Source: Nigrospora sphaerica (lineage: Eukaryota; Ascomycota; Sordariomycetes; Amphisphaeriales; Apiosporaceae). From it: a DNA stretch of 64,000 nucleotides. The DNA is taken from contig JAGVVL010000022.1 of NCBI GenBank assembly GCA_018287875.1, forward strand, positions 3,038,001 through 3,102,000, read 5' to 3'. How positions within the stretch are numbered: position 1 is the first letter of the stretch; the number at the start of each line of letters is the position of its first letter. Below the pieces are notes generated by a model, which saw only the letters and a program-made list of their open reading frames with translations, did no database searches and was not told where the DNA came from. The translations under genes and the position numbers were made by a program. Positions 53,968-64,000 of this stretch are shown here, piece after piece.

Positions 53968-55513
53968 ATGGAGTAAGGGTGCAGTCAACCAAAGTGGCAA
54001 TGGCATAGAGGTCCAATCGCAGCCGCCAATCAGAACGGCGAATGGAGATTCTGTCTGATTACCTACATGGCTTTTGTTCAAACCGCCACACGGACCTGAG
54101 AATGGCCCTACTGGCAACTTGGATGGCCCGTCATGCGCTGGCCGCCCCCATGGTCCAAGGGAATAAGACCCTTGGGGGCAGGAGACGGGGCCAAGAGGGG
54201 CATACGATGGGTTCCCCGGCAGTCCGGAAAGGCTCCACGCGAGAGAAAGATGCTTAGCAACGGCAGTTGTAAACGTCCATAAATGCTCGCCGCGTGGCAT
54301 GCCGGTCGCACTCCGCCATGGCTTGATCAGTCTCTTGTATGTATAGTGTACGAACAATGCCGTCATCTAGATATAACAGTTTGCTTTTAATTCTGATGGT
54401 TAACGCTACGACTGACGAGTACCGTGATGCGCACCTTTCGTTGGGTGCGGCGCAATGGCATCGACCTAGACTCGGGCAGACGAGCGCGGATTGATACGAC
54501 GATACAGAGCGGGACGGATCGACCGTCAGTCCTCCACGCTACATTACAGGCAGGGCACAGCTCAAGAGTAGTTATCACAGCTAAGCGATTTGCTCTGCTC
54601 CTTCAGTCCCGGTTGCCACTAAACAGCCAACCTGAAAACTGTCTCGGGTACTCGAAATGCGGCACCTCCTCCACGGCCCCCCCCCCCCCCACACCATGGC
54701 GGCCGCCATCTCCTCGCCGAACTCGGCCGCGCACTCGGCCCCCTCGGCTTCCGAGTGAATCTCGCCGGCGCGTTTCCGCCGGCGCCGGCCGCCCCGCCGC
54801 CTACGAGCGCCGGCTCGAGGGCGCGGTGCGCGTGGTCCTCGATGAAGGGGATGCGGCAGCAAGACTTGGGCCTTGCCGATGTCCGGGTGTGCCGGGGAGG
54901 AGGGAGAGGCGTACAGCGGGGCAGGTGATAGCACGTCCGCAGCTCATTCTTCCAACGGTAGGCTTCACATGAATTTCGCTCCGTTTCTCTTTCCCCTCGT
55001 GGAAAAAAAGCCCGTCAGGCATGTCGCCTCGTTTCAAAAGAGGACGGTATCTCTCGGCCGCCTCCGAGTCGCTGAGTGAAACCGATGGCCAGGGGGCACG
55101 TACATACGCACGGCAGCGGGTACTATAGGCCGGAACCTAGGCGGCGTTGGCACATGACAGGCCAAGCAGGCGAGGCAGTGGTAGGTGCATAACTATCGTT
55201 ATACCGTCTGTAGTGTAACGCCGCATTGAAGGATGGACGTAACGTACCATGTATGTACATATGGGTATCTTGTGAGGCTCGCTCGGATAAACCGTGAGCT
55301 ATCTGAAAAACGAAAACAAAAAAATCGTGACCCCTATTTGGTGTCATATGGTATCTCCGAACGCCCGTTAAAACTCCGGTGCCCCATTAAAGGTAGCCCA
55401 AGCGTCAAAGAGAGGGGTGCCCTTCGTGCAGGTGGCTGCGCTCCAAGACCGCCTTCCCAACGCCACACGGGCTGGATGGGCGGTGTGGTCGGCCCTTACG
55501 TACAACAGCTTCG
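53968..55513. other. Intergenic region with C14 run and GC-rich island
   Basis: About 1.5 kb between convergent genes. A C14 run is at 54677-54690. The following 200 bp (to about 54900) are sharply GC-rich compared with the flanks and open in more than one frame, like a gene scrap. Nothing else is supported. Confidence 0.4.
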
Positions 55514-57023
55514 TCACACCTCGTACTGCACTGTCGTCTCCCGCAGAACCTCGATGCCGCGTCCAAGTGGCACTTGACGGTTGTCGGTCGTCGTCACACT
55601 GGCCACGTGGCTGGCGCCGCCACCGTGTAGCCCCTCGCGCAAGGCGCTGTCGTCGGGCCTCGATTTAACGCCAGGGCACTGTCCCCCTTGTTCCTCCGAA
55701 GACTGCGACCAGAGCTTCTCTTCGTCCTCGGAAAACCGGCCTGGTCGGCTTCCGCTGCCCTTGGTCGACATCTCGTACGTATCGGACTGCAGCATGCGCC
55801 GCGCGCGGTTCGACTCGAAGACCGTGTTTGGGCTGTACGTTGGATTGCTGACGAACGCGCTCCGTCGACCGATACGCGAGCTCACGAGTCCTGGGAGGTA
55901 GCGCACGAAGAAAGGCTTAAGCGTGGGGACCGAGGCGCAGACGACGCCAATATTAATTTCCAAGAACGCCAGGATGTAGTCGATAGTTACGTCCCACGGC
56001 CTGTCCTTGCTGGCTTTTATGCTGGGTATTATCGAAGCACGGGCGACGGTGATGGCGCAGACGCTGGTGGGTCTCGTGTTAGCGATAACGTGCTCGGAGG
56101 GCGGCGCCAAAGGGATGAGGAAGCGTCTTACAATCCGCCCGCTCCGAAGATGGCCATCAGGGACGCCTTCTGCTTGGTTGTTATCTGCAGAGGCAGTAAG
56201 ATGGGGATGGGCAACGCCAGGGTCGTGACATCGATGATGATGTTCAGGATGCTCAACGCCAAGTATCCGGCCCAGGAGTCGAGACACTGGGCGTCTTGAA
56301 TTGTGTAGTCCCAACTCGCATGCACCGGCTGGCAGGGGAAAAGGTTGATGCAGGCGTATACAACGGAGAATACGGCGACGGCGACCATCAACGCAATGGT
56401 CGCAAAACGGAACCATGTTACGGGCGAAAGCTGAATGTAGAAGCAGAGGATAGAGAGCTTTGCGAAACCCACGCTGAGGGTGTAGAAACACGTCATGGTG
56501 ATGGCAAACTAGATGGGCACCGAGGGTCAGCGGCCGGCGTTCTTTTGGTTCCAGGAGAGGCGGATACTCACTAGAGGATACCAAATGTTGTACTGGGCGA
56601 AGAGAATGTCCCATTTGTGATAGGAAAGACCGTGATCTATCTCTGTACAATGTGTCAGAAGCAGAGCTCAAGGGCATCGGCAAGATGAGGAGAGAAGTTA
56701 CGCTTCATGGTCAGGGCGAAGGCCACTATTCCACAGGCCATGGCCATGATACTGAAATCTGCGACATCGGCGCCAGTCAGAGAAGTCCCCGATTTAGAGC
56801 GGTATGAGCCAGAAGGGGCCTTACAGTCGGCGGTGGTCAACCTCTTTCGCAGAATGCGCAGTCTGGTAAAGAGCCGCAATGCTAGGGCTATGATGCCAAT
56901 CGACATGGCCACGACGCCAACCACGACGATTTGAGCCCGGCGATTCGGCAGGTTCGTGGTATGTCGGATCTGACCTGCCGGGACTTCAGCAGCCCAAAGC
57001 TGCACGTCTGGTTCGTCAGACAT
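55514..57023 (-). CDS. Pth11-like/rhodopsin-domain integral membrane receptor
   Basis: Five exons, 57023-56825, 56758-56702, 56642-56572, 56508-56132 and 56063-55514, join to 417 aa; introns are 59-68 bp. The domain is the fungal rhodopsin type: RAQIVVVGVVAMSIGIIALA (TM1), TTADYFSIMAMACGIVAFAL (TM2), FAITMTCFYTLSVGFAKLSI (TM3), FATIALMVAVAVFSVVYACI (TM4) followed by LFPCQPVHASWD with the conserved loop Cys and Trp, then YLALSILNIIIDVTTLALPI, MAIFGAGGFVCAITVARAS and DYILAFLEINIGVVCASVPT. A cytoplasmic tail of about 100 polar residues follows. There is no N-terminal CFEM domain. Such proteins are thought to sense surfaces or small molecules during host or substrate contact; a ligand is not known here. 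Confidence 0.88.
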
Positions 57024-58648
57024 GTCGGCGGGAGCGGGCCGTGCGTCTGGCTGGCTAACAGCGAGGAGATCCGGTGTTGGCTTGTCAGTGGGAGGGAGTC
57101 GTGGTTGGGCGGCACATAATGTAGCTGTGTGTTATTCCCACAGGAATCGATGGTCGCAAATCGCGGGAGGGAAGGGTGGGTGCTTCGGGAGAAGCTTCCC
57201 AACGTCGAGCCGGCCCCCTCGCTATCCACCTCGTGGGCTCTTTGCGGGGAGCGCGTGGATATCACCCAAGGCAGGCTGGGGCGGTGCGACCCCCTCTACG
57301 TCCAGGGCCGTGGTACGAAATGGGTGTTTAATTTGCAGCGATGTGAGAAGATCTGACAGGTCGACGCGCCGGGGACTGAGACGTCGTGAGGAGGTATAGC
57401 GCCGGCGAGCTAGGGATTTGCTGGAGACGACTGGTCTCTCCCGTAGGGTACCGCAGATGACTGAATATCTAAAGATGGGAAAGGAAGACAGAGCCGAGTG
57501 CTAAGGCGTGAGGCGAGCAAGGGAAGCAACCGGGATGGCCGGTAATGATCAAGCTCTCCAGCTCCCACCCGTTTTGCGGTCGCCCCAACCATTAAAGTCT
57601 GCCGGGTGACAGTGGGCAGAAAGGCCCCGGCATTAACGCAGTCGGAGACAGGACCCCATGCGGCGATTATCCAACGGGATGATCGGCGTGGGCTGGCTGC
57701 AGCTTGGCCGGCTTACTATAGGCATGGTGCTCCGGATGGACGCCGAGAAATGGCATGCTCAAGCGAGGGTTGGCCCCCCTCCCCGTCCCTTTCAGTCGTG
57801 AGGGCACATATTCACGTGCCCCCGAGCGCGGGAGACCCATGCGCCCCGGGGATTGCTCCGATCCATTTGTCGGCATAGGACGACGGGCTGGGCCATCACG
57901 AAGTCTCGGTATCCTCTTGCTCGGTGCCGCCTTCGCGTTGGGGAAGTCAAGCGCGGCAAGGGCCACGGGCTGGGAGCCAGGCGCCAACGCTCCAGCTAAT
58001 GAGAACCGTTGCAGCGGGCCGAGAGAGACGACAATTGGTGGGCCGAACCAAAGTGCATACGAGATACCTGCCGCATGGGGCACAGCGCGTAAGCAGAGAG
58101 CAGCGATAAGCCATGAAGGGTGTGGATGAATGGATGAGGAGCCAAGACGAGTCGATGGCGAAATGTGGTGTACCGGCCCTGCATCCCCACCGTTCCATGT
58201 GGATGGTTCGATTAGCTCAGCCCCGCAACCTATGCTCTTCGTGGTCATGACGCCGTAAGCTGCTGCGTTAGGGATGTGCGGCCCTGCAACCTGTGCTCGT
58301 ACGAAACAATGGAGCACAGCTGCGCCCGTTGCAGCTGCTGGAAGGAAGAAGCAAGGCATCGGTCGGCATTTCGTCCGCGAGTGCATCGCATACGCCGGGG
58401 CCAGGAAGTCGAGGGAGGAATGCCCGTCTGCGCCCAGCCCCTGTTTTACCCCGTCTGTGTGCCGCCAAGCCTCGTACGCGTGACTGCAAACTTCATACGA
58501 GCAGCCACACAGGTCCTGCACTCGACGACCATGGCTCGAATGGGCTGTCCACCCGACGCCCCCCGTTTTCCTATCTCGAACGATAGCAACCCTAACAAGT
58601 TTATGGAAGTCCTCTCCGCTCCGCCCTCGGCAGCTTTGGCCATTTATC

Positions 58649-58682
58649 CATGTCTGCCATGTGCTCATGTCTGCCATGTGCT
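58649..58682. repeat. Perfect tandem duplication, 2 x 17 bp
   Basis: The 17-mer CATGTCTGCCATGTGCT occurs twice head-to-tail (58649-58665 and 58666-58682) with no mismatch. It appears to be a recent local duplication. Confidence 0.85.
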
Positions 58683-61565
58683 GGCTGTCCTGCATGACCC
58701 GGTAACCCTGCGTGGGAAGGGAGCCATTCCATTTAGCTCTAATCCGCATGGATGCACTGACGACACAGTCGTATTTCCAGTACTAGTAGTATGAGGCTAG
58801 TGCGCCTCCAACCCGAACTCTCCGACGACTTATTACAACTATCAATTATAGTGCAGGGTTTTGTGAGCTGAACAACTAGGGTGAATGATTGGTCTACTTC
58901 ATCGAGAAGAATGCAAAAGGCACTTCAAGTACATTAGGTAATAACTAAATTTGATACGCGCAAGCAGCCGCCGTGCTTTTTGTTGTCGCCGCTTCTGTTC
59001 ACTCTCTTCGCCGCGTCGACTCGGAATCGATCGAGGGACATGAATACTGTGTACCTATTGTAACTACTCGAGCAAGCCGTCCCCCGACCTCCAATATACT
59101 GACCTGTACCCCACCCTAATATCTACTCAGTACAAATGTTGCAAAAGGCCCTGTAGTAGCGCCAAGCCTAGACTTCTCTAGAAACCGAATCCAGACCGTC
59201 GGGGCCGGTGTCGGGCCAATTCGCGATGGCCTTGTCGCATTCGTCCATGCCATCGGGTCAACGAAGCTGACCCTTGCTCGTAACCACGAAGCTCTGGGGG
59301 CTGGGCGGCACGGCACCTAGCAGCCTTTTCAGGGTATTAATCCACCGTAATATAACCCCGGCGTAGTCACCGAATCCATGCCCGGCGCCCTGCCAGCAAC
59401 GTGAGATAGTGGTACTTCCCGCTGCGTGGATCGCGTCAAGGACCGGCATCCGGAATAAGCGGACTTGGGCAGCCCGGGCGCTTCTTGCTTTCTTTTAGCT
59501 GGCAGGGTAGCTGGCAGGCAACTCGACTTGCTCTTGGGGAATGTACTATCCATCTGCAACTACGAATAGATCACCTACAGCGGGAAAGTGGGGGATACGT
59601 ATCCCCCACAACGCCGGCGGGACGACGACGCTTCGCCTCCCGTAGAGCTCGTCCATACAGCGTCATATCGGTTGGTATGTGGAATCGATGTCTACTCCAT
59701 ACGCCCAAAAGAAGCGGTAAGAGCCGAGGCTGGCGATATAACAGGCGGCGGAAAGCACAACGTAGGTAGTAGAATCCGAGACATGATCCGTGCCAGCAGA
59801 ATAAACTTGGTCATTGTTTCAAAGGTAGGATAAGTAAAGGCAGGTAGCATCGGAAAGCGAGCATTACTTGGCCTTGCTCTGGGCGGGATGATGGCGGCAT
59901 CATCTCGGGCTCTCATCGTCGACACCAATCTAAACCTCGGTCTCCAAGTACGGTCTACCAGATCCAAGCCATTGACTGGGTTTCACGATGCTATTTCCGC
60001 TCTAGCGCTGGGGGTGCTGTGGGCTGTTTAGTGGATAAAGAGGCTGAACGCACCGGGCATGGGTGAGGACTTATCCTAGTGTCATCCGAGTGCAGAGCCC
60101 AAGAGACCTACCCGGTTCTACCATGTAAGCATTCATGCTCAAAAAGCGAGGAAAACGCCGAAAGGAGTAAGCGAGGCCATGAAAACCGGGAAACAGATGA
60201 GGAGTGCTGACTTCTCCGGGGTGATAAGACCACCTGCTAAAGGAGGATGGATCATCGAACCTTTCTGGACGTGAGGGAGAAGAAAACATCGTGAAGCAAT
60301 AGGGATCAGGTCCGATCATCCCCCGCCTACCGAGTAAACTGATGGCGGTGACGACCGGGAATCCCCCAAGACGTACAGATGCCTGATTGGAATCACGCCA
60401 CACACACGACGACGACTGCGCCAGGCAGGCGAGGCAACCTATGGCGAAATGCAGGGGCTATCGGCCAAGACCAACAGAGTAATCTCGACTTTCAGCCCCG
60501 AGCCCCTGCACTAGATGGAGCTACTTCCGGCCGACAGCGCATCCCTTGCATCACTCAGGTCTCATTGCGTGGCACCGGCCGGCGTGGCCAGAACTCGTTT
60601 GTCTCCTTTGCAGGGTGTATCTACGGACTCCGTTGAGGGCCCGACCATGGCGCCGACCAATCAGTCGGTCTAACATCACCGACGATGCCGTCCTAGACGA
60701 GTCGGGAAGGACGTCTCGTGACTACAAGAAGAGCAAAATACTACTTTCCTAACGAGGCCGCGGGTACTCGGCCCGTCCAGACGTCCTCATGCAAGCTGGC
60801 CTTCGGCAGGATGGACAAGATGGCCTGGACCTACGACTTCAAGCTTTGAACTTGGCCCTCGATGGCAATTCGTTTCCTGCCGCCCGTGACCAAGGTAACC
60901 GAGCTTTTCGGTGAGGTCGCAATTGGCACTAGGGTCTGAATGAAGAGATTAGGGAGCAGGACGCTCTTCGGACATGATACCCGTTCCTTGGAGAACAGGT
61001 CCAGCCTTTGTAAGTCACACTTCCTACCACACCTGGCCCACAGTGGTCCTCCTTCTGCAGTATCCCTCTTTGGGTCAAATCGAGGTGTTTCTTTGCCTTA
61101 CGTGTTCCAGAAGTCACTCTCAGAGAGGTCCTTTCAAGTGAAAGCGGCGTTCCATTTCCGCAAGTATCCCCTTCAACGTGCCGAGCAGAATGGACAGATT
61201 ACGAGGAGGTTCCCATCCAAACCGCCCAGCCGCTCTAATGCCCAAGGCGATTGCCAAAAATTTAAGTGCGATGAAGCCCCAAAGACTATGCCCCGTTCGA
61301 AGCCGTCGTTCCCAAGGACGAAGTTGCGGACCCGTGGGTATCCTGGAAGAACCATGCGGCAATGCGCCCTTAGGCAGCACCACCGAGGATAACACTTGGC
61401 ACCCATCTCTCGCAGGTCCACCGAGTCACAACATGATATGACGAGATGCCGACGGTCACGCAGCATGGGCTTGATAACATAAACCCGAGCGGCCTCATCG
61501 AATCTCACGGCATGTCTTTTGAGAACCCACAGGCTAACCACGAATATCCCCATATGTTGGTCCTC

Positions 61566-61629
61566 GCCATGCCCCATGAGGTTGACGGCTAGTCCTTGCC
61601 ATGCTCCATGAGTTTGACGGATAGCCCGC
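61566..61629. repeat. Imperfect tandem duplication, 2 x 32 bp
   Basis: Units 61566-61597 and 61598-61629 share GCCATGC-CCATGAG-TTGACGG-TAG with about six differences. An older duplication than the one at 58.6 kb. Confidence 0.75.
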
Positions 61630-62092
61630 CATAGGGATGCCTTACATAGTGACCGGAGCTATTCCAGAAGGGCGCCGCGGGAATGGTTTGTGATACCGAG
61701 ATGAACAGGCATTACGCCACCTGGTTCCGCGAGGTCGAGGCCCTTACACAACAGGGGGAGAGCGAGCTGCCATGGCCGCCGCCATCATGGCCATGGTCAC
61801 AAGGGCTTATAGTGAGTTGGTCCACGTAGCTGGCGTCTCTCAAGTGTCAAAACCTGACCCGCTTGAGAGCTACGTTGTGTATGGCAGGAGGCCTGTGGAT
61901 GGCTAGGCGGAGACTCCGTCCACCGAGTTACAATAGCCCGAACGGATGGCGCATGATAGGCCGCGCAACTGACAGCCAGGTGGGTTGTATTGCGATTCAG
62001 TCCGAGCCAGGCTATTTTTTCCACCCGCAGGAATAGAATGATGCCTTGAGTTGCTGGAGTCACAGTGTTGACCTGTTGTTTTGGCTTCTCCT

Positions 62093-62978
62093 TCAGTGGT
62101 CGTCCCTTTTCGACCAGGGCTCCACAGCCTCCAGGAGCTTTCGGTGCACAGCCTCGTCTCCCGACAGGCTCAAGGCCTTATCAAGGATATCCAGCCGCTT
62201 GCAGAAGATCAAGAAGCCGGCCCAGACAAAATCCGTGTAGCTCACCTCCTTTCCCTCAAAGAAGGGGCCCCCGTTGGCCTTGAGCAGCTCAGTGACCTGC
62301 GAAAGCGCGCCGCTCTTCTCCACGTCCTTCCAGGCAGCCTCGCGGTCAGCGTCAGTCACAGCATCCGGTCTCTTGCCAATAATCTCGCTACGCGTCTCCA
62401 TCCAGTACGCCAGACTGTACTCGTTGAGCAAACGGGCCGGGACCAACGACATGTAGATGGGCCTCAGAGACGTCATGAGGTTGGGCAACAGGCTCGGGGT
62501 GAGGCTGGTGAATGCGGGTGTTTCCAGAGCTAGTTTAGGCTCGGGATACAGCTCGTTAACTTTCTTGGCGATGTCGAGCGACTCGTCGATCCAGGTGCCG
62601 TCCGGCAAGATCACCGTGGGGATGGTGTGCTTGGGCTTGCCCTCGCGGAGCTTGATGCTGGCCAATGAATTAGCCATTTCCCGCTTTGGCTACATCTCGG
62701 TGTATTTGCGACTTGCTGGTCCTTGCATCGTGGCCCAATGTCGGGGTATTCGGTCTGTCGCGGATCAGCTTGACGGTCACAGCGTGTCGAGGGGCCCGCG
62801 GCTTACCCATTCCGTCTTGTAGTCAACGCCCTTGTAGTTCAGCAGCAAGCGAGCTTCGTACGTGTCAACATGGGGTTGCAGTGCCACGGCCGGAGCACAT
62901 ACTCTTCCACGGGTTCAGAGACCAGCACTTGCACGGAGGACGGCTGGGAAGGTCGAGGAGCACAATTTGGCCCGACAT
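62093..62978 (-). CDS. Glutathione S-transferase-like protein
   Basis: Proposed exons 62978-62903, 62853-62807, 62754-62713 and 62650-62093 join to 240 aa, a usual GST length. The thioredoxin-like N-terminal domain shows PCKCWSLNPWKTRLLLNYKG, VDYKTEWTEYPDIGP, HTIPTVILPDGTWIDES (cis-Pro and the glutathione-binding Asp/Glu-Ser), and the helical domain runs to the end (NGGPFFEGKEVSYTDFVWAG, then AVEPWSKRDDH). Introns 1 and 2 (49 and 52 bp) have good donors. Intron 3 (62651-62712) needs a weak GTCGCA donor and CAAG acceptor; without it the frame breaks, so the alternative is a frameshifted pseudogene. Family members conjugate or reduce with glutathione in detoxification; the group with this N-terminus is fungal and poorly characterised. 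Confidence 0.72.
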
Positions 62979-64000
62979 GTTGGGGATTCGTTGCTCGGCA
63001 ACGTGGGGCTACGATAATCAAGTCGAGTTTGGTGGAAGGGAAGGGTTGAAGAGGAGGAACGGGATGGAAGATATTTCAACGTTGTCGAGGAGAAGTCTGT
63101 CTGGGCTCAGGCGGCGGGGGGCTTAATAAATGCTGTGATGAACATGCTCGCATGCAATGGTAGTGCATATCTCTCCGGCTCTTACTTGTCATCCTTACCT
63201 TCGGTTACGTGCCATACGCCCTTTTGTCGAAGTGGAGTTCACAGAGGGGTTGCTTGTGTCATAGAAACGACCTCCAGGTGGCATCCATCCCGCACAACCG
63301 AGCTCGACTAATGCATGGGAGCTCCGATGCGGACCGGCCAGCATGTGCAGCTCCCAAGAAGGCAGTAAAAATTGACACGGTTACAAAACGCACCGCCTCA
63401 TAGCCGACCCGATTCTAGATTCCGTCCTCCGGCATCAGGTCGACCCGCTCTAAAACAGCCGATGCTGCTGCACAATGGCATACCAGCTCCGGTGAACTGG
63501 GTCCAGTATTGGCTGAAAGGGCAGTGTGGTAATACAACCTGCGATTGCATTGACGCCATGGAAACCGTACGAAAAAACAGCGAGGGATATCGAAGTGTGG
63601 GAATAGGTACCAGGGTACCTACTTACCTAATGTGACCTCTATTCCACCCCATATCTCAGGCGTAACACAGACTTCGCAAGCTACGGCGGGGTTGAACCTC
63701 AAGGTGCAACTTTGAGTCTAAAGGAACGCAAAGGGACAGAGGGGACCATGAAGCCAATTGAAGCAGCGCCCTGTCCCCCATGAAAAGGCCCTTTCAGTCT
63801 GCCTCGCAAATTCGCACCATCCAAGACATGTTTCTGCCCATAGCTCCCCGTCATACACGCGGGCATGCAAGACATGGCAATCCAGGTGCATGGGGCATGT
63901 ACAACATGCAATGTCTACCCCGGCCAGCGGACGCACTAAGGGGCGACAAGCATTCTGGCGAGAATATTCCGAGTGTACACGGAAGGCTCTTGACAACACA
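62979..64000. other. Right window edge, no gene seen
   Basis: About 1 kb containing the GST promoter. A few short ORFs without domain features. No RNA gene or repeat found. A gene could begin beyond the edge. Confidence 0.4.

Larger units (their letters stand above)
57024..62092. other. 5-kb gene-poor region
   Basis: No convincing gene. The 360-aa minus-strand ORF 57667-58749 is the longest frame but has Cys/His/Trp-rich, domain-free composition and no close promoter; it also runs through a tandem repeat. ORF 61173-61577 (-) is slightly more protein-like but unrecognised. Two small tandem duplications are listed separately. No transposase, reverse transcriptase or tRNA was seen. Confidence 0.45.

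Noticed and set aside
57667..58749. 360-aa minus-strand ORF
   Set aside because: Long, but rich in Cys, His, Trp and Pro with no domain, no visible promoter, and it crosses a 17-bp tandem repeat. Best explained as a chance open frame.
1..64000. CRISPR arrays, prokaryotic operons or phage genes
   Set aside because: No regularly spaced repeats were seen, and the intron-rich genes show this is eukaryotic nuclear DNA.

Overview
The window reads as nuclear DNA of a filamentous ascomycete, most likely a sordariomycete. The genes are GC-rich and cut by short GT-AG introns of about 50-200 bp. The gene set is typically fungal: a rhodopsin-type Pth11-like receptor, a CipC-like protein, a CBM1-bearing esterase and a 14-TM DHA2 efflux pump. 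I see no rRNA, convincing tRNA, CRISPR or intact transposon. Exon borders below were worked out by hand from splice sites, reading phase and protein continuity; almost all joined models stay exactly in frame.

Layout. 0-9 kb: UBC7 (-), an Mmc1-like mitochondrial protein (+), a WW-domain protein with a long disordered tail (+) and a seven-exon P450 (-). 9-21 kb: an Ape1-type M18 aminopeptidase, a PAF-acetylhydrolase-like lipase, an alpha/beta hydrolase and a multi-TM protein, all (+). 21-32.5 kb: a translation/RNA block with TRM61 (-), cysteinyl-tRNA synthetase (+), a small CipC-like stress protein (+), tryptophanyl-tRNA synthetase (-) and SmD3 (+). 33-41 kb: an unrecognised 96-aa two-exon protein (-), an SDR (+), an acetylxylan esterase with CBM1 (-) and a DHA2 transporter (-). 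43-54 kb: a UBE2Z-like E2 (-), a broken ORF (-), an ArsB/NhaD-type permease (-) and a 689-aa membrane protein (+). 55-57 kb: a rhodopsin-like receptor (-). 57-62 kb: a 5-kb gene-poor stretch with small tandem duplications. 62-63 kb: a glutathione S-transferase (-).

Housekeeping genes often share divergent promoters (TRM61/CysRS, TrpRS/SmD3). Genes likely to respond to conditions (P450, CipC-like, SDR, esterase) have clear TATA elements about 90-140 bp upstream of their ATGs. No complete secondary-metabolite cluster is visible. The most interesting items are: a CysRS with two in-frame starts that could give mitochondrial and cytosolic forms; a P450 with a 22-nt micro-exon and a probable GC-AG intron; the new small split gene at 33.4-33.8 kb; a near-perfect 83-bp inverted repeat at 49.4 kb; and three introns of length 3n with no stop codon, whose retention would give longer proteins.
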